NCBI RefSeq assembly: GCF_001426665.1
Contig: NZ_LMEY01000001.1
Coordinates: 1,143,179-1,207,178 of the forward strand
Direction of reading: 5' to 3'
Source: Rhizobium sp. Root1334
GTDB lineage: Bacteria; Pseudomonadota; Alphaproteobacteria; Rhizobiales; Rhizobiaceae
DNA length: 64,000 nucleotides
Part shown: positions 33,359 to 42,812 of the stretch, piece after piece
How positions within the stretch are numbered: the stretch's first letter is position 1
Layout: every line of letters begins with the position of its first letter
Notes under the pieces: generated by a model
Database searches by the model: none
The model's input: the letters and a program-made list of their open reading frames with translations, nothing else
What the model was told of the DNA's origin: nothing
Made by a program: the position numbers and the translations under genes

Positions 33359-34057
33359 TCAGAGCACGCCGCTCATTTCACCGAGAATAGCGCGGGCCGC
33401 GGCCTGCGGATCGGCGGCCTTGACGATCGGGCGGGCGACGACGAGATGACTGGAACCGGCGCTCAACGCATCGGCCGGCGTCATCACGCGCTTCTGGTCG
33501 CCCTTGTCGCTGCCGGCCGGGCGGATGCCCGGGGTGACGATCGCCATCTGCGGGCCAACGACCTTGCGGACTGCGGCGGACTCTTCAGCCGAGCAAACGA
33601 TGCCCCCCATGCCAGCGGCGCGGGCCTGTTCGGCACGCCGCAGCACCAGCGTATGCGGATCGTATTCATAACCGGCGTCGATGACGTCCTGCTCGTCCAT
33701 CGATGTCAGCACGGTAACACCAAGCAGGCAGAGATCAGAGCCTTTTGCCGCTTCAACGGCCGCCCGCATTGCCTTCGGATAGGCGTGCAGCGTCAGCATC
33801 GACATGCCCATCTTGGCGATATTCTCGACGCCCTTGGCAACCGTGTTGTCGATATCGAGCAGCTTCATATCGAGGAAGATCTTCTTGCCATCGGCGGCCA
33901 GATCACGGGCGAACTCAAGACCACCGGCAAAGGCCAGCTGGTAGCCGATCTTGTAGAACAGCACGTCATCGCCAAGCGCTTTGACGATAGCTTCCGCCTC
34001 GCCGATGGTTGGGATATCAAGCCCGACGATCAGCCGGTCACGTGCGGTCACAGTCAT
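33359..34057 (-). CDS. pyrF: Orotidine 5'-phosphate decarboxylase
   Basis: A 232-residue TIM-barrel enzyme that converts OMP to UMP, the last step of pyrimidine synthesis. The catalytic motif [14 protein letters not shown] has the alternating Asp-Lys-Asp array, and [22 protein letters not shown] is the phosphate-binding loop. LIVGLDIPT opens the barrel. I chose the ATG at 34057, whose ATGA overlaps the upstream phosphatase stop, with AAGGA about eight bases before it. Earlier in-frame ATG codons lie inside the phosphatase gene. Confidence 0.96.
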   Translation of the reverse strand: MTVTARDRLIVGLDIPTIGEAEAIVKALGDDVLFYKIGYQLAFAGGLEFARDLAADGKKIFLDMKLLDIDNTVAKGVENIAKMGMSMLTLHAYPKAMRAAVEAAKGSDLCLLGVTVLTSMDEQDVIDAGYEYDPHTLVLRRAEQARAAGMGGIVCSAEESAAVRKVVGPQMAIVTPGIRPAGSDKGDQKRVMTPADALSAGSSHLVVARPIVKAADPQAAARAILGEMSGVL

Positions 34058-34644
34058 TTTTGCCATCCTTGCCAATGCTCCATGGCGGTCCAGTCGCATG
34101 CAAGGGAGCGGTCTGCAAGGGAAAATGCGTAGAGGCAGCCGCCACCCGCCAGTTGATCATGACTGCGTGAAATGGGCAGCCCCGCCAGGTGACATTTCAG
34201 CAGCGTGCCGACACCACCATGCCCGACGAAGGCAATCGGCTTTGCCGGATCATGCCGGTCCAATACCGAAGTGACCGCCGTCACAATCCGTTTCTGGGCA
34301 TCGGCCGCCCGCTCCCAACCATGGAAACTCTGTTCTGGATTGGCGAAGAACCAGTTGGCCGCCTTCTCGAATTCCTCGGGCACCAAAAAACCTGTGGCCG
34401 AGCGGTCGTTTTCGCCGGAATGTTCCAGGACCTCCACCTCGACGCCGCCCGAACGCGCGAGGATTGCGGCCGTTTCCAGCGCCTTGGTCTCGTCGCTGGA
34501 AAGGATGCGGGAAAGCTGGCTGACCCAACTCTGCTGCGCCGTCCTTTCGGCGCGTCCGGCGCCGATCTCGGACAGCCCCCAGCGGGGAACCGGCACATCC
34601 GGTTCAAGCCGGATTTGCGGATGGGTAATGTAAACGCCGAACAT
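34054..34644 (-). CDS. Histidine phosphatase superfamily protein with altered RHG motif
   Basis: A 196-residue phosphoglycerate mutase-fold protein. The usual RHG active-site motif at the N-terminus reads THP here ([25 protein letters not shown]), so His8 is kept but the Arg is not. Other family elements remain: [14 protein letters not shown] in place of the SS-L-RA-QTA block, and [18 protein letters not shown] with the second catalytic His. Loss of the Arg may alter substrate handling or activity. It is coupled to pyrF by a 4-base overlap and starts ten bases after pmtA ends. Confidence 0.82.
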   Translation of the reverse strand: MFGVYITHPQIRLEPDVPVPRWGLSEIGAGRAERTAQQSWVSQLSRILSSDETKALETAAILARSGGVEVEVLEHSGENDRSATGFLVPEEFEKAANWFFANPEQSFHGWERAADAQKRIVTAVTSVLDRHDPAKPIAFVGHGGVGTLLKCHLAGLPISRSHDQLAGGGCLYAFSLADRSLACDWTAMEHWQGWQK

Positions 34645-34653
34645 CGACCGTCC

Positions 34654-35250
34654 TCAATGCGTCTTGCGGTAAACCCACAGCTGTGCGGGCGGAATGTTGC
34701 GGACGACGAAATCATAATGGGAAATCTGGTAACGATCGGGCATCGCAACAACGGGCGACAGCGGACCGTAGGAAATCTGGATGACCGGACGGCCAACGGG
34801 GATGCGCGACAGGAGATCATCGATCAGCGAGACCCGCATGTGCATCGGAAAGTTCAAAAGCGGTACGGCGGAAATGACGCTGTCGAATTGCTGGTCACGG
34901 CGTGGGCCAAGCGTCTTGTCGAGATCGAAGGCGTCTCCGTTGATGAAATCGACATCCGGATAGGTCTTGACTAGGTGCTGGTAGAAATCGGTGGAAAATT
35001 CGATCGACACCAGGTTTTCCGGCTGAACGCCCTTCTGCAGGATTGCCTTGGTGATGACGCCGGTGCCGGGGCCAAGCTCAAGAACGGGCAGGCCTGAATG
35101 CGGATTGACGACGCTCGCCATTCGCCGGGCAGTGATTCCGGATGTCGGCACGATCGAGCCGACAGCCTTCATATTGCTTCGCCAGCCCTTGAAGAAACGT
35201 ATTTCCTCGTCGAATTTCTTGCCAAAACGCTCTTTCAGACGAAAATTCAT
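34654..35250 (-). CDS. pmtA: Phospholipid N-methyltransferase (phosphatidylcholine synthesis)
   Basis: A 198-residue SAM-dependent methyltransferase that methylates phosphatidylethanolamine three times to phosphatidylcholine at the inner membrane. The N-terminus EEIRFFKGWRSNMKAVGSIVPTS and motif I, VLELGPGTGVITKAIL, are those of the short Sinorhizobium/Agrobacterium-type PmtA. NGDAFDLD follows. GGAGATACGC precedes the ATG at 35250; the longer frame adds 75 unlikely residues. The gene heads a minus-strand unit with the phosphatase and pyrF. Phosphatidylcholine is characteristic of rhizobial membranes. Confidence 0.93.
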   Translation of the reverse strand: MNFRLKERFGKKFDEEIRFFKGWRSNMKAVGSIVPTSGITARRMASVVNPHSGLPVLELGPGTGVITKAILQKGVQPENLVSIEFSTDFYQHLVKTYPDVDFINGDAFDLDKTLGPRRDQQFDSVISAVPLLNFPMHMRVSLIDDLLSRIPVGRPVIQISYGPLSPVVAMPDRYQISHYDFVVRNIPPAQLWVYRKTH

Positions 35251-35437
35251 GCGTATCTCCAGCAAAACTCGCCTGCTTCTCCAACCAGGCTTCATGCCTG
35301 CCGGCGCAAACGCAGCGTCTCCAACTCCGAAATGATTATGCGTTGCCACGAGCGACAAAAACAAGTCATTTCGCGTCATTAAATCAGTCTGCCAACAACC
35401 AGTTAATCCTGCTTTCGCCATCGGATAACTGCATACG

Positions 35438-35466
35438 AAAACGGCCGGATCAGGTCCGGCCGTTTT
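35438..35466 (-). terminator. Intrinsic terminator downstream of dnaN
   Basis: A perfect 9-bp stem (ACGGCCGGA / TCCGGCCGT, 5-base loop) has T runs on both sides. It lies about 25 bases after the dnaN stop codon on the minus strand and before pmtA, so dnaN and pmtA are separate transcripts. Confidence 0.75.
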
Positions 35467-35488
35467 CCATCTCAAATTCCTGTCAGGC

Positions 35489-36607
35489 CTAAACCCGCAT
35501 CGGCATCAGAACATAGAGAGCGTCATCGCCCGCCATGTCGCGCACCAGCGTCGGCGAGCCCGCATCAGCCAGCATGAAAACGGCATCGGTGCCGGAAAGC
35601 TGCGCGGTGATATCGAGCAGGTATTTGGCGTTGAAGCCGATTTCCAGCGGATCGCTGTCATAGCCGACAGGAAGTTCTTCCGTGGCGCTGCCCGAATCCG
35701 GGTTGTTGACCGTCAGCGTCAATTGTCCGTCCGACAGCGCCAGCTTGACGGCGCGGCCGCGCTCGGACGAAATCGTCGAGACGCGGTCGACAGCCTGGGC
35801 GAAGGACTGGCAATCGATCTTCAGTTCCTTGTCGTTATTGGCCGGGATGACGCGCTGGTAATCCGGGAACGTGCCGTCGATCAGCTTCGAGGTCATGATG
35901 ATCGAACCGATGGTCAGGCGGATCTTCGCATCCGATACTTCGACGGTAACGACCACATCCGGGTTGTCGACCAGCTTCTGCAATTCGCTGACGGTCTTGC
36001 GCGGGATGATGATGCCCGGCATGCCTTCCGAACCCGACGGCGCTTCGAGGTCGGCGCGGGCAAGACGATGGCCGTCGGTGGCGACGGCGCGCAGCTTCAG
36101 CTGGCCCTTGCTCTCGATCGTGTGGATATAGATGCCGTTCAGGTAATAGCGGGTCTCTTCCGTCGAGATCGCAAACTGGGTGCGATCGATCAGCATCTTC
36201 AGGTCCGTCGCCTTGATGCGGAAGGTGTGGGTGAACGCGCCGGCGGTCAGATCCGGGAAATCGGACTGCGGCAGGCATTGCAGCGAGAATTTCGAGCGAC
36301 CGGACTGGACGGTCATTGCCGTGCCTTCGGCATTGGTGGCGAGCGCCACTTCCGAACCATCCGGCAGCTTGCGAACGATATCGTAAAGCAGATGCGCCGG
36401 CACCGTCGTCGCGCCGGGCGTCTCAACCTGTGCCGGTGTCGCTTCGGTAATTTCGAGGTCGAGGTCGGTTGCCTTCATTTCGAGGCTGGCGCCGTCGGAG
36501 CGCAAAAGCACGTTCGAGAGGATCGGAATGGTATTGCGACGCTCGACCACACGGTGAACGTGGTTCAGCGACTTCAGGAGATTGGACCGCTCGAGAGTAA
36601 TGCGCAT
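35489..36607 (-). CDS. dnaN: DNA polymerase III beta sliding clamp
   Basis: A 372-residue three-domain clamp that encircles DNA and tethers polymerase III and repair partners. Domain 1 opens with MRITLERSNLLKSLNHVHRVVERRNTIPILSNVLL. The later segments RTQFAISTEETRYYLNGIYIH and NAKYLLDI are typical, and the C-terminus DALYVLMPMRV matches the clamp end at the partner-binding pocket. The length is standard. It is divergent from rsmI. Separation from dnaA is usual in rhizobia. Confidence 0.97.
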   Translation of the reverse strand: MRITLERSNLLKSLNHVHRVVERRNTIPILSNVLLRSDGASLEMKATDLDLEITEATPAQVETPGATTVPAHLLYDIVRKLPDGSEVALATNAEGTAMTVQSGRSKFSLQCLPQSDFPDLTAGAFTHTFRIKATDLKMLIDRTQFAISTEETRYYLNGIYIHTIESKGQLKLRAVATDGHRLARADLEAPSGSEGMPGIIIPRKTVSELQKLVDNPDVVVTVEVSDAKIRLTIGSIIMTSKLIDGTFPDYQRVIPANNDKELKIDCQSFAQAVDRVSTISSERGRAVKLALSDGQLTLTVNNPDSGSATEELPVGYDSDPLEIGFNAKYLLDITAQLSGTDAVFMLADAGSPTLVRDMAGDDALYVLMPMRV

Positions 36608-36865
36608 GAGATGCTACCGCTTTCAACCATCGCCGGGCGGGCCGCGCCTCCCGGCTTGAACTTTTGAAGTGTCCCCTTTCGGACGGGGAAGATGTGGACG
36701 GGCAAAATGGCAGAAACAAGCCGTCAAAAGCAAGAGGTAACGGTGGTTGAGCCCCAGTAATGTTTGCATTGCCGCAAATCCGCGGCTCTTGCCGAAGTGC
36801 CGCCGCTCACCCATAAAGACCGGGCGCCGGATGAACGGCAGGCAAAGGCATGAGGGCATACCGTT

Positions 36866-37795
36866 TTGGAAAAGCAGGCATCGGGCGAAACGCAGACGAA
36901 CGAGCGGCAGAAGGGCTACCGTCTGCACAATGTCGCGGTGCCCGCACGGCCGCTGGAACCGGCGCTCTACCTGGTCGCCACCCCAATCGGCAATCTCTCC
37001 GACATTACCCTGCGCGCGCTGGAAACACTGGCCGGGGCCGATGTGCTGGCCTGCGAGGACACCCGCGTCACCCGCGTGCTGCTCGACCGCTACGGCATCG
37101 TCAACCGGCCCTATGCCTATCACGAATACAATGCCAACGAGGTCGGTCCGAAGCTTCTGGCAGCGCTGGACGAGGGCAAGTCCGTCGCCCTTGTTTCTGA
37201 CGCCGGAACGCCCTTGGTCTCGGATCCCGGCTACCGGCTCGGCCAGATCGCCATCGAGGCCGGGCACCGGGTGGTGCCCATCCCGGGGGCGTCTGCGCCT
37301 CTGGCAGCCCTAGTCGGGTCCGGGCTTCCCAATGACGCTTTCCTGTTTGCGGGCTTCCTGCCGTCAAAGGACAAGGCTCGCCGCGACCGGTTTGCCGAAC
37401 TCGCCAACGTTCCCGCAACCCTGATGTTCTTTGAATCGCCGCACCGGATCGCAGCTGCCGTCGTCGCGGCCCATGATGTACTGGGGGGCGAACGGCGCGC
37501 TTCGGTCTGCCGCGAACTCACCAAGACCTTCGAGGAATTCCGCCGCGGCACGCTCGCCGAGCTCAAGGCATTTTATGATGAAGGCGGAACCGTCAAGGGC
37601 GAGATCGTGCTCGTCATCGGCCCGCCGGATGCACCGGCGGCACCGGAAGCCGATGACGTCGATGCTATCCTCAGAAAACTCGTCAAGGATATGTCGACCG
37701 GCAAGGCGGCAACGGAAGCTGCCAAGCAGACGGGCCTCAACCGCAAGGACCTCTATGATCGGCTCCTGGAGCTCAAAGACCGGGATGAAACCTGA
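36866..37795 (+). CDS. rsmI: 16S rRNA 2'-O-ribose C1402 methyltransferase
   Basis: A 309-residue member of the tetrapyrrole-methylase fold family. [40 protein letters not shown] is the RsmI hallmark, with [18 protein letters not shown] and [20 protein letters not shown] following. It methylates the ribose of C1402 in 16S rRNA near the P site. The start is TTG at 36866, preceded by TGAGGG nine bases upstream; the domain needs this frame. yraN begins within its last 11 bases, so the two are coupled. Confidence 0.93.
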   Translation: MEKQASGETQTNERQKGYRLHNVAVPARPLEPALYLVATPIGNLSDITLRALETLAGADVLACEDTRVTRVLLDRYGIVNRPYAYHEYNANEVGPKLLAALDEGKSVALVSDAGTPLVSDPGYRLGQIAIEAGHRVVPIPGASAPLAALVGSGLPNDAFLFAGFLPSKDKARRDRFAELANVPATLMFFESPHRIAAAVVAAHDVLGGERRASVCRELTKTFEEFRRGTLAELKAFYDEGGTVKGEIVLVIGPPDAPAAPEADDVDAILRKLVKDMSTGKAATEAAKQTGLNRKDLYDRLLELKDRDET

Positions 37796-38153
37796 GCGGC
37801 CGGATCAGAAGAGGAAAAAAGCGCTCCGGCGCGGGTCGCTGGCCGAGTATCGCGCCGCGCTTTACCTTCTCTTTAAAGGTTACCGCATCGTCGCCTTCCG
37901 CTACCGGACGAAACTCGGGGAAATCGACATTATTGCACGCAAGGGCAATCTGATCGCCTGCGTCGAGGTCAAGGCCCGTCGGTCGCTGGAAGATTCTGTG
38001 TTTGCCGTTTCCGGTCTTGCACAACGCCGCATCCGCGCTGCAAGCGACCTCTGGCTCGCGAGACAAAGGGATTCTGCGGCGCTTTCAATCCGCTATGACA
38101 TCATCTCCGTCACACCGTGGCGCTGGCCGTTGCATCTTCCCGATGCTTTTTGA
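37785..38153 (+). CDS. yraN: YraN/UPF0102 family protein (PD-(D/E)XK nuclease-like)
   Basis: A 122-residue Holliday junction resolvase-like protein. [47 protein letters not shown] contains the nuclease core GEID...VEVKAR of the PD-(D/E)XK fold. The family is conserved next to rsmI in many proteobacteria, but its function is not settled. The ATG lies inside the end of rsmI. In many Rhizobiales gshB follows directly, whereas here it lies about 10 kb away. Confidence 0.9.
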   Translation: MKPERPDQKRKKALRRGSLAEYRAALYLLFKGYRIVAFRYRTKLGEIDIIARKGNLIACVEVKARRSLEDSVFAVSGLAQRRIRAASDLWLARQRDSAALSIRYDIISVTPWRWPLHLPDAF

Positions 38154-38157
38154 ACAG

Positions 38158-38174
38158 CTGTGCACAGTTGTAAT
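38158..38174 (+). promoter_or_regulatory. Weak Pho-box-like direct repeat upstream of ugpB
   Basis: CTGTGCACAGTTGTAAT contains two CTGTNAT-like units about ten bases apart, each matching the PhoB consensus in roughly five of seven positions. It lies 84 bases before the ugpB start. ugp genes are PhoB-regulated in rhizobia, which is why I note it; the match alone is weak. Confidence 0.25.
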
Positions 38175-38257
38175 CGTTCCGACACAAAAGCGTTATGCGG
38201 ACGTCATGAAAGGGCTTTAGCCGGTTCCTCACCCTAAACCTGGTGAAAGGAACGACA

Positions 38258-39556
38258 ATGATCAGGAAATTCACGATGACCGGCCTCGCGCTGGTTTTCT
38301 CCGCCACCTCCTCGTTTGCCGCGACCAATATCAGCTGGTGGCACGGCATGGCCGGCCGCAATGGCGAAGTCATCAACGAGATCGCCACCAAGTTCAACGC
38401 ATCGCAGACGGCTTGCGCGCTCACCCCGGTTTCCAAGGGCACCTATGAGGAAGCGCTGGCTTCCGGCATCGCCGCTTTCCGTTCGGGCGAACAGCCGAAC
38501 ATCCTGCAGGTCTTCGATGCTGGTGCAGCAACGATCATCAACGCCAAGGGCGCCGTTATCCCGGCTGAAGACCTGATCAACAACGCCGGCTACACGTTCG
38601 ACCGCGAAGCCTTCATCGATGGCGTGCGCTACTTCTACGCCGATAGCGACGGCAAGTTCGTCGGCATGCCGTTCAACTCGTCGGCTCCGATCATGTACAT
38701 CAACGACGAAGCCCTGAAGAAGGCCGGCGTCGAAGCCCCGAAGACCTGGGAAGAATTCGAAGCTGCCGCTCCCAAGCTCAAGGCAGCCGGTTTCATCCCG
38801 CTCGTCCAGTCGCAGCTGACCTGGCAGTTCACCGAGAACTTCTTCTCGCGCAACAACATCCAGTTCGCCACCAACAACAACGGTTACGACAGCGTCACCG
38901 ACACGCAGCTGAAGGTCACCGACCCGAACCTCATCATGATGTTCGACAAGCTGAAGGCCTGGGCCGATGAAGGCTACTTCGCCTATTACGGCGCCGGCTG
39001 GAACGATAACCAGAAGATGTTCGAAGAAAACAAGGCCGCCCTCTGGATCGGTTCGTCGGGCTCGTTCGGCGGCCTGACCAAGACGGCCCAGATGCCTTTC
39101 TCGGCAACCTTCCTGCCGTACTGGGGTTCGATCAAGGGTGCAGGCACATCGTCCTTCATCGGCGGCGCAGCGCTGTTTGCAATGGCCGGCAAGCCGGAAG
39201 CCGAAAACAAGTGCGTTGCCGACTTCTTCCAGTTCCTGACCTCGCCGGAAATCCAGAAGTTCTACCATCAGGCAACCGGCTACGTCGCCATTACCAAGGC
39301 TGCCTACGAGCTGGCCAAGGCTGAAGGCTACTACAAGGAAAAGCCTGCTGCCGAAGTCGGCATCCAGCAGCTGATGCTGCCGGCTGGTGAATGGTCGAAG
39401 GGTTACCGCCTCGGCTTCTACCCGCAGATCCGCGAAATCATGGAACGCGAATACGGCCGCATCTTCGCTGGCGAAGTCTCCGTCAAGGACGCCTTCGATA
39501 CGATCGAGAAGGAAGGCAACGAACTGCTCGCCCGTTTCGCAAAGACGGCTGGTTGA
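38258..39556 (+). CDS. ugpB: ABC transporter substrate-binding protein for glycerol-3-phosphate
   Basis: A 432-residue periplasmic binding protein with signal peptide RKFTMTGLALVFSATSSFAA. The mature start ATNISWWHGMAGRNGEVINEIATKFN, and GWNDNQKMFEENKAALWIGSSGSF further on, match UgpB of the sn-glycerol-3-phosphate system. It delivers glycerol-3-phosphate or its diesters to UgpAE. GAAAGG precedes the ATG at 38258. The permease genes follow after 172 bases occupied by a RIME-like repeat, unusual spacing for this operon. Confidence 0.9.
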   Translation: MIRKFTMTGLALVFSATSSFAATNISWWHGMAGRNGEVINEIATKFNASQTACALTPVSKGTYEEALASGIAAFRSGEQPNILQVFDAGAATIINAKGAVIPAEDLINNAGYTFDREAFIDGVRYFYADSDGKFVGMPFNSSAPIMYINDEALKKAGVEAPKTWEEFEAAAPKLKAAGFIPLVQSQLTWQFTENFFSRNNIQFATNNNGYDSVTDTQLKVTDPNLIMMFDKLKAWADEGYFAYYGAGWNDNQKMFEENKAALWIGSSGSFGGLTKTAQMPFSATFLPYWGSIKGAGTSSFIGGAALFAMAGKPEAENKCVADFFQFLTSPEIQKFYHQATGYVAITKAAYELAKAEGYYKEKPAAEVGIQQLMLPAGEWSKGYRLGFYPQIREIMEREYGRIFAGEVSVKDAFDTIEKEGNELLARFAKTAG

Positions 39557-39563
39557 TTTGGTT

Positions 39564-39694
39564 CCCTTCTCCCCGTCGGGGAGAAGGTGGCCGAAGGCCG
39601 GATGAGGGGGTGTTTCGGCGCGTTCAGAGTATGCCGCACCGCCCCCTCATCTCCTCGCTTCACTCGGCACTTCTCCCCGCTGGGGAGAAGAGGG
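39564..39694. repeat. RIME-like palindromic repeat between ugpB and ugpA
   Basis: Two near-identical hairpins, CTTCTCCCC-GTC-GGGGAGAAG (39566-39586) and CTTCTCCCC-GCT-GGGGAGAAG (39670-39690), bracket a pair of complementary segments CCGGATGAGGGGG and CCCCCTCAT. This architecture matches the rhizobial intergenic mosaic elements. A closely similar copy lies downstream of prfC at 59103-59229. Inside an operon it may stabilise the ugpB message against 3' decay, by inference. Confidence 0.8.
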
Positions 39695-39728
39695 AAGTCC
39701 CTCGCACGATCATTTTGAAAGCCCGTTC

Positions 39729-40730
39729 ATGACGAACACGACCACCTCCCAGGCACTGTCCGGAACAATGGCAGCCCCCGGACCCGGCGGGTTTTGGCGC
39801 ATCCTCGGCCTGAACAAATCCGCCAGCAAGCCGCCGGAAGAGACGGACGCAAAGCGCGTGCAGTTCAGCTCGCGGCTCCTGCCCTATCTGTTTCTGGCGC
39901 CGCAGATGGCGATCATCTTCATCTTCTTCTACTGGCCCTCGGTACAGGCAATCCAATCATCCTTCTATCTCGAGGACCCCTTCGGTTTCGGCTCGACCTT
40001 CGTCGGTACGGCCAACTATACCGACGTGTTGAAATCCGGCGAATATCTCGGCATCGCCCGTTTCACTGCCGTGTTCACAGCCCTCGTCACGTTCTTTTCG
40101 CTTTCGATCGGCCTGCTGCTCGCCGTCAAGGCTGACGGCGTCATCCGCGGCAATGCCACCTACAAGACGCTGCTGATCTGGGTCTATGCCATCGCCCCGC
40201 CTGTCGCCGGCCTGATGGGCATGATGATGTTCGACCAGCATATCGGCCCGCTGGTGAAGGTTGCCGCCTTCTTCGGCTGGGACATGAAGGTCGGGCTGAA
40301 CTACAACGACACGGCCTTCGCGATGATCGTCGTCTCGGTGTGGAAACAGATTCCCTACAATTTCATCTTCTTCCTCTCCGGCCTGCAGGGCATTCCGGTC
40401 TCCGTGCGAGAGGCAGCACTGATGGATTGCCGTTCGGGCTTGCGCCGCTTCTGGACCGTCATCCTGCCGCTGCTCGCCCCGACCGCCTTCTTCCTGTTGA
40501 TCATCAACACCACCTACGCGCTGTTCGACACGTTCGGCGTCATCGACGTGATGGTGAAGGACAAGGCCGCCAACAACCCGATCACGCTGGTCTACAAGGT
40601 CTACATGGATGGCTTCCGCGGCAACGATCTCGGCGGCTCCTCGGCCCAGTCGGTCATCCTGATGATCATCGTCTTCGTGCTCACCATCTTCCAGTTCCGC
40701 TTCATCGAGCGGCGCGTCCACTACAATTGA
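39729..40730 (+). CDS. ugpA: Glycerol-3-phosphate ABC transporter permease UgpA
   Basis: A 333-residue inner membrane permease with six or more hydrophobic helices after a polar N-terminal extension of about 48 residues. The cytoplasmic EAA loop, SVREAALMDCRSGLRRFWTVILPLL, docks on the ATPase UgpC. LFDTFGVIDVMVKDKAANNPITLVYKVYMDGFRGNDLG is the UgpA-like periplasmic segment. The EAA loop reads DCR where most relatives have DGA, a small deviation. It forms one unit with ugpE 14 bases downstream. Confidence 0.92.
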   Translation: MTNTTTSQALSGTMAAPGPGGFWRILGLNKSASKPPEETDAKRVQFSSRLLPYLFLAPQMAIIFIFFYWPSVQAIQSSFYLEDPFGFGSTFVGTANYTDVLKSGEYLGIARFTAVFTALVTFFSLSIGLLLAVKADGVIRGNATYKTLLIWVYAIAPPVAGLMGMMMFDQHIGPLVKVAAFFGWDMKVGLNYNDTAFAMIVVSVWKQIPYNFIFFLSGLQGIPVSVREAALMDCRSGLRRFWTVILPLLAPTAFFLLIINTTYALFDTFGVIDVMVKDKAANNPITLVYKVYMDGFRGNDLGGSSAQSVILMIIVFVLTIFQFRFIERRVHYN

Positions 40731-40744
40731 GCGGAGGCGAAACC

Positions 40745-41587
40745 ATGCATCGCACCAAGCTTTTCGATCACGTCATCCTGATGATGGGCGTCTTCTTCAT
40801 GGTCGGGCCATTGCTCGTCGCCCTGATGACCTCCAGCCACGAGGCCGCCGAGATCCACCGCAATGGGCTGAGCATCCTGCCCGGCGGCCATTTCGTCGAG
40901 ACCTACACCAAGGTGCTGACCAAGGAGGGCGGCTTCACCGGCAAGATCACCGGCGTCCGGATGATGATGAACTCGCTGATCCTCGGCATCGGCTTTGCCG
41001 CGGGCAAGATCATTCTCTCGATGCTGGCGGCCTATGCTCTGGTCTATTTCCGCTTCCGCTTTGCCACCATCACCTTCTGGATGATCTTCACGACGCTGCT
41101 TCTGCCGCTCGAAGTGCGCATCCTGCCGTCCTACGAAGTGATGAACACGCTGAAGCTGACCAACACCTATACCGGCCTGATCGTGCCGCTGCTGGCGTCG
41201 GCCACCGGCACCTTCTATTTCCGCCAGTTCTTCAAATCGATCCCCGACGAACTCCTGGAAGCCGCCCGCATCGATGGCGCCGGACCGTTCAAGTTCTTCA
41301 TCGACGTGATCGTGCCTTTGTCGAAGACGATGATCGCGGCGATCTTCATCATCATGTTCGTCTATGGCTGGAACCAGTATCTCTGGCCGACGCTGATGAC
41401 CACCGACGAGAGCTTCTTCACGCTGGTGCGCGGCATCAAGCAGATCCTGCTCGTCTGGGTCGGCTCCAACATTCCCGATTACAACGAAGCCTTTGCGCTG
41501 GCGATCCTCGCCATGGTGCCACCTGTGATGATCGTGATGATCTTCCAGCGCTGGTTCATCAAAGGCCTCACCGAAAGCGACAAGTAA
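40745..41587 (+). CDS. ugpE: Glycerol-3-phosphate ABC transporter permease UgpE
   Basis: A 280-residue permease partner of UgpA. RTKLFDHVILMMGVFFMVGPLLVALMTSS is the first membrane segment. The EAA loop is LLEAARIDGAGPFKFFIDVIVPLSK. The C-terminal LVWVGSNIPDYNEAFALAILAMVPPVMIVMIFQRWFIKGLTESDK is characteristic of UgpE. AGCGGAGG lies before the ATG at 40745. ugpC starts 12 bases after the stop. Confidence 0.93.
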   Translation: MHRTKLFDHVILMMGVFFMVGPLLVALMTSSHEAAEIHRNGLSILPGGHFVETYTKVLTKEGGFTGKITGVRMMMNSLILGIGFAAGKIILSMLAAYALVYFRFRFATITFWMIFTTLLLPLEVRILPSYEVMNTLKLTNTYTGLIVPLLASATGTFYFRQFFKSIPDELLEAARIDGAGPFKFFIDVIVPLSKTMIAAIFIIMFVYGWNQYLWPTLMTTDESFFTLVRGIKQILLVWVGSNIPDYNEAFALAILAMVPPVMIVMIFQRWFIKGLTESDK

Positions 41588-41599
41588 AGGAACACCACC

Positions 41600-42715
41600 A
41601 TGGCAGCGATCAACATCACCAATGTTTCGAAGATCTACGCAGGCGGTGTCGAGGCGGTGAAATCCGTCTCGATCGACATCGCGGACGGCGAGTTCATCGT
41701 GCTGGTCGGCCCGTCCGGCTGCGGCAAGTCCACGCTGCTGCGCATGGTCGCGGGGCTCGAGGCGATCTCCAGGGGCACCGTCGAGATCGGCGACCGGGTG
41801 ATCAATGACGTCGAACCGGCCGAACGCGATATCGCCATGGTGTTCCAGAACTATGCGCTCTATCCGCATATGACCGTCTACAACAACCTCGCCTATGGGC
41901 TGAAGAACCGCGGCACGCCGAAGGCCGAGATCGACGCACGCGTGGCCGAAGCCGCCCGCATGCTGGAGATCGAGCAGTATCTTACCCGCAAGCCACGGGC
42001 GCTTTCCGGCGGCCAGCGCCAGCGTGTCGCCATGGGCCGCGCCATCGTGCGCAAACCGGCTGCCTTCCTGTTCGATGAGCCCTTGTCCAACCTCGATGCC
42101 AAGCTGCGCGTTTCCATGCGTGGCGAGATCAAGCAGTTGCAGAAGCGCCTCGGCACCACTTCGCTCTACGTCACCCATGACCAGCTGGAAGCCATGACGC
42201 TGGCAGACCGCCTCGTCGTCCTCAACGGCGGCCAGATCGAGCAGATCGGCCGGCCGCTCGATGTCTATCACACGCCCGCCTCGACCTTCGTCGCCAGCTT
42301 CATCGGTTCTCCTGCGATGAACCTCCTGCGCGGCACCCGTGAGGGCACGCAGCTGCATTTTGGCAGCCAGGTGCTCGACCTAGGCCGCGCCCCGGCATTT
42401 CCCGGCCCGGTCACCGTCGGCATCCGCGCCGAAGACCTGCGGATCGCGTCAACCGGCGAACCGTCGCTGACGCTGAAGGTCGAATATATCGAGGAACTCG
42501 GCGCCCAGCGCCTCGTTCACGGCACCGTCGACGGCAAGAAGCTGACGGCCTCGCTGTCGCCCGAGATCGGGATCAGCGAAACCCTATCTCTCTCCATCGC
42601 CCCGGAACGCCTGCATTTCTTCGATGCCGACACCGGCAAGCGCCTGGCGCAACCGTTCGACGCTTCCGCCACCAAACGCGAAACCGCGCAGACGCTGGAG
42701 ATGGCTGCCGGGTGA
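41600..42715 (+). CDS. ugpC: Glycerol-3-phosphate ABC transporter ATPase UgpC
   Basis: A 371-residue MalK-like ATPase that powers UgpAE. Walker A is GPSGCGKST, the signature [15 protein letters not shown], Walker [14 protein letters not shown], and the H-loop His lies in [12 protein letters not shown]-terminal TOBE domain includes [25 protein letters not shown] precedes the ATG. It completes ugpBAEC in canonical order. A fragment resembling this TOBE segment lies at 44501-44608. Confidence 0.94.
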   Translation: MAAINITNVSKIYAGGVEAVKSVSIDIADGEFIVLVGPSGCGKSTLLRMVAGLEAISRGTVEIGDRVINDVEPAERDIAMVFQNYALYPHMTVYNNLAYGLKNRGTPKAEIDARVAEAARMLEIEQYLTRKPRALSGGQRQRVAMGRAIVRKPAAFLFDEPLSNLDAKLRVSMRGEIKQLQKRLGTTSLYVTHDQLEAMTLADRLVVLNGGQIEQIGRPLDVYHTPASTFVASFIGSPAMNLLRGTREGTQLHFGSQVLDLGRAPAFPGPVTVGIRAEDLRIASTGEPSLTLKVEYIEELGAQRLVHGTVDGKKLTASLSPEIGISETLSLSIAPERLHFFDADTGKRLAQPFDASATKRETAQTLEMAAG

Positions 42716-42749
42716 GCAGCGGCCACCTTATCTCCCGTCCAAAAATCGC

Positions 42750-42805
42750 TTGACGAACCCATAACTCTTTGGCTATTTATCCAAACCAATAGCCAGAGAG
42801 TTATG
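42750..42805 (+). promoter_or_regulatory. Promoter and long inverted-repeat operator of the second arsR operon
   Basis: TTGACG (42750-42755) and TATTTA (42774-42779) with an 18-base spacer form the promoter. Overlying it is an inverted repeat with 18-bp arms, CATAACTCTTTGGCTATT and AATAGCCAGAGAGTTATG, with a 10-base spacer and only one mismatch. The left arm covers the -10 box. Autorepression by the ArsR protein is inferred. Confidence 0.65.
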
Positions 42806-42812
42806 TATTTTC

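Noticed and set aside
40721..42358. 545-codon minus-strand frame opposite ugpE and ugpC
   Set aside because: The translation is rich in His, Asp, Arg and Gln in the way of antisense frames; ugpE and ugpC on the other strand are certain.
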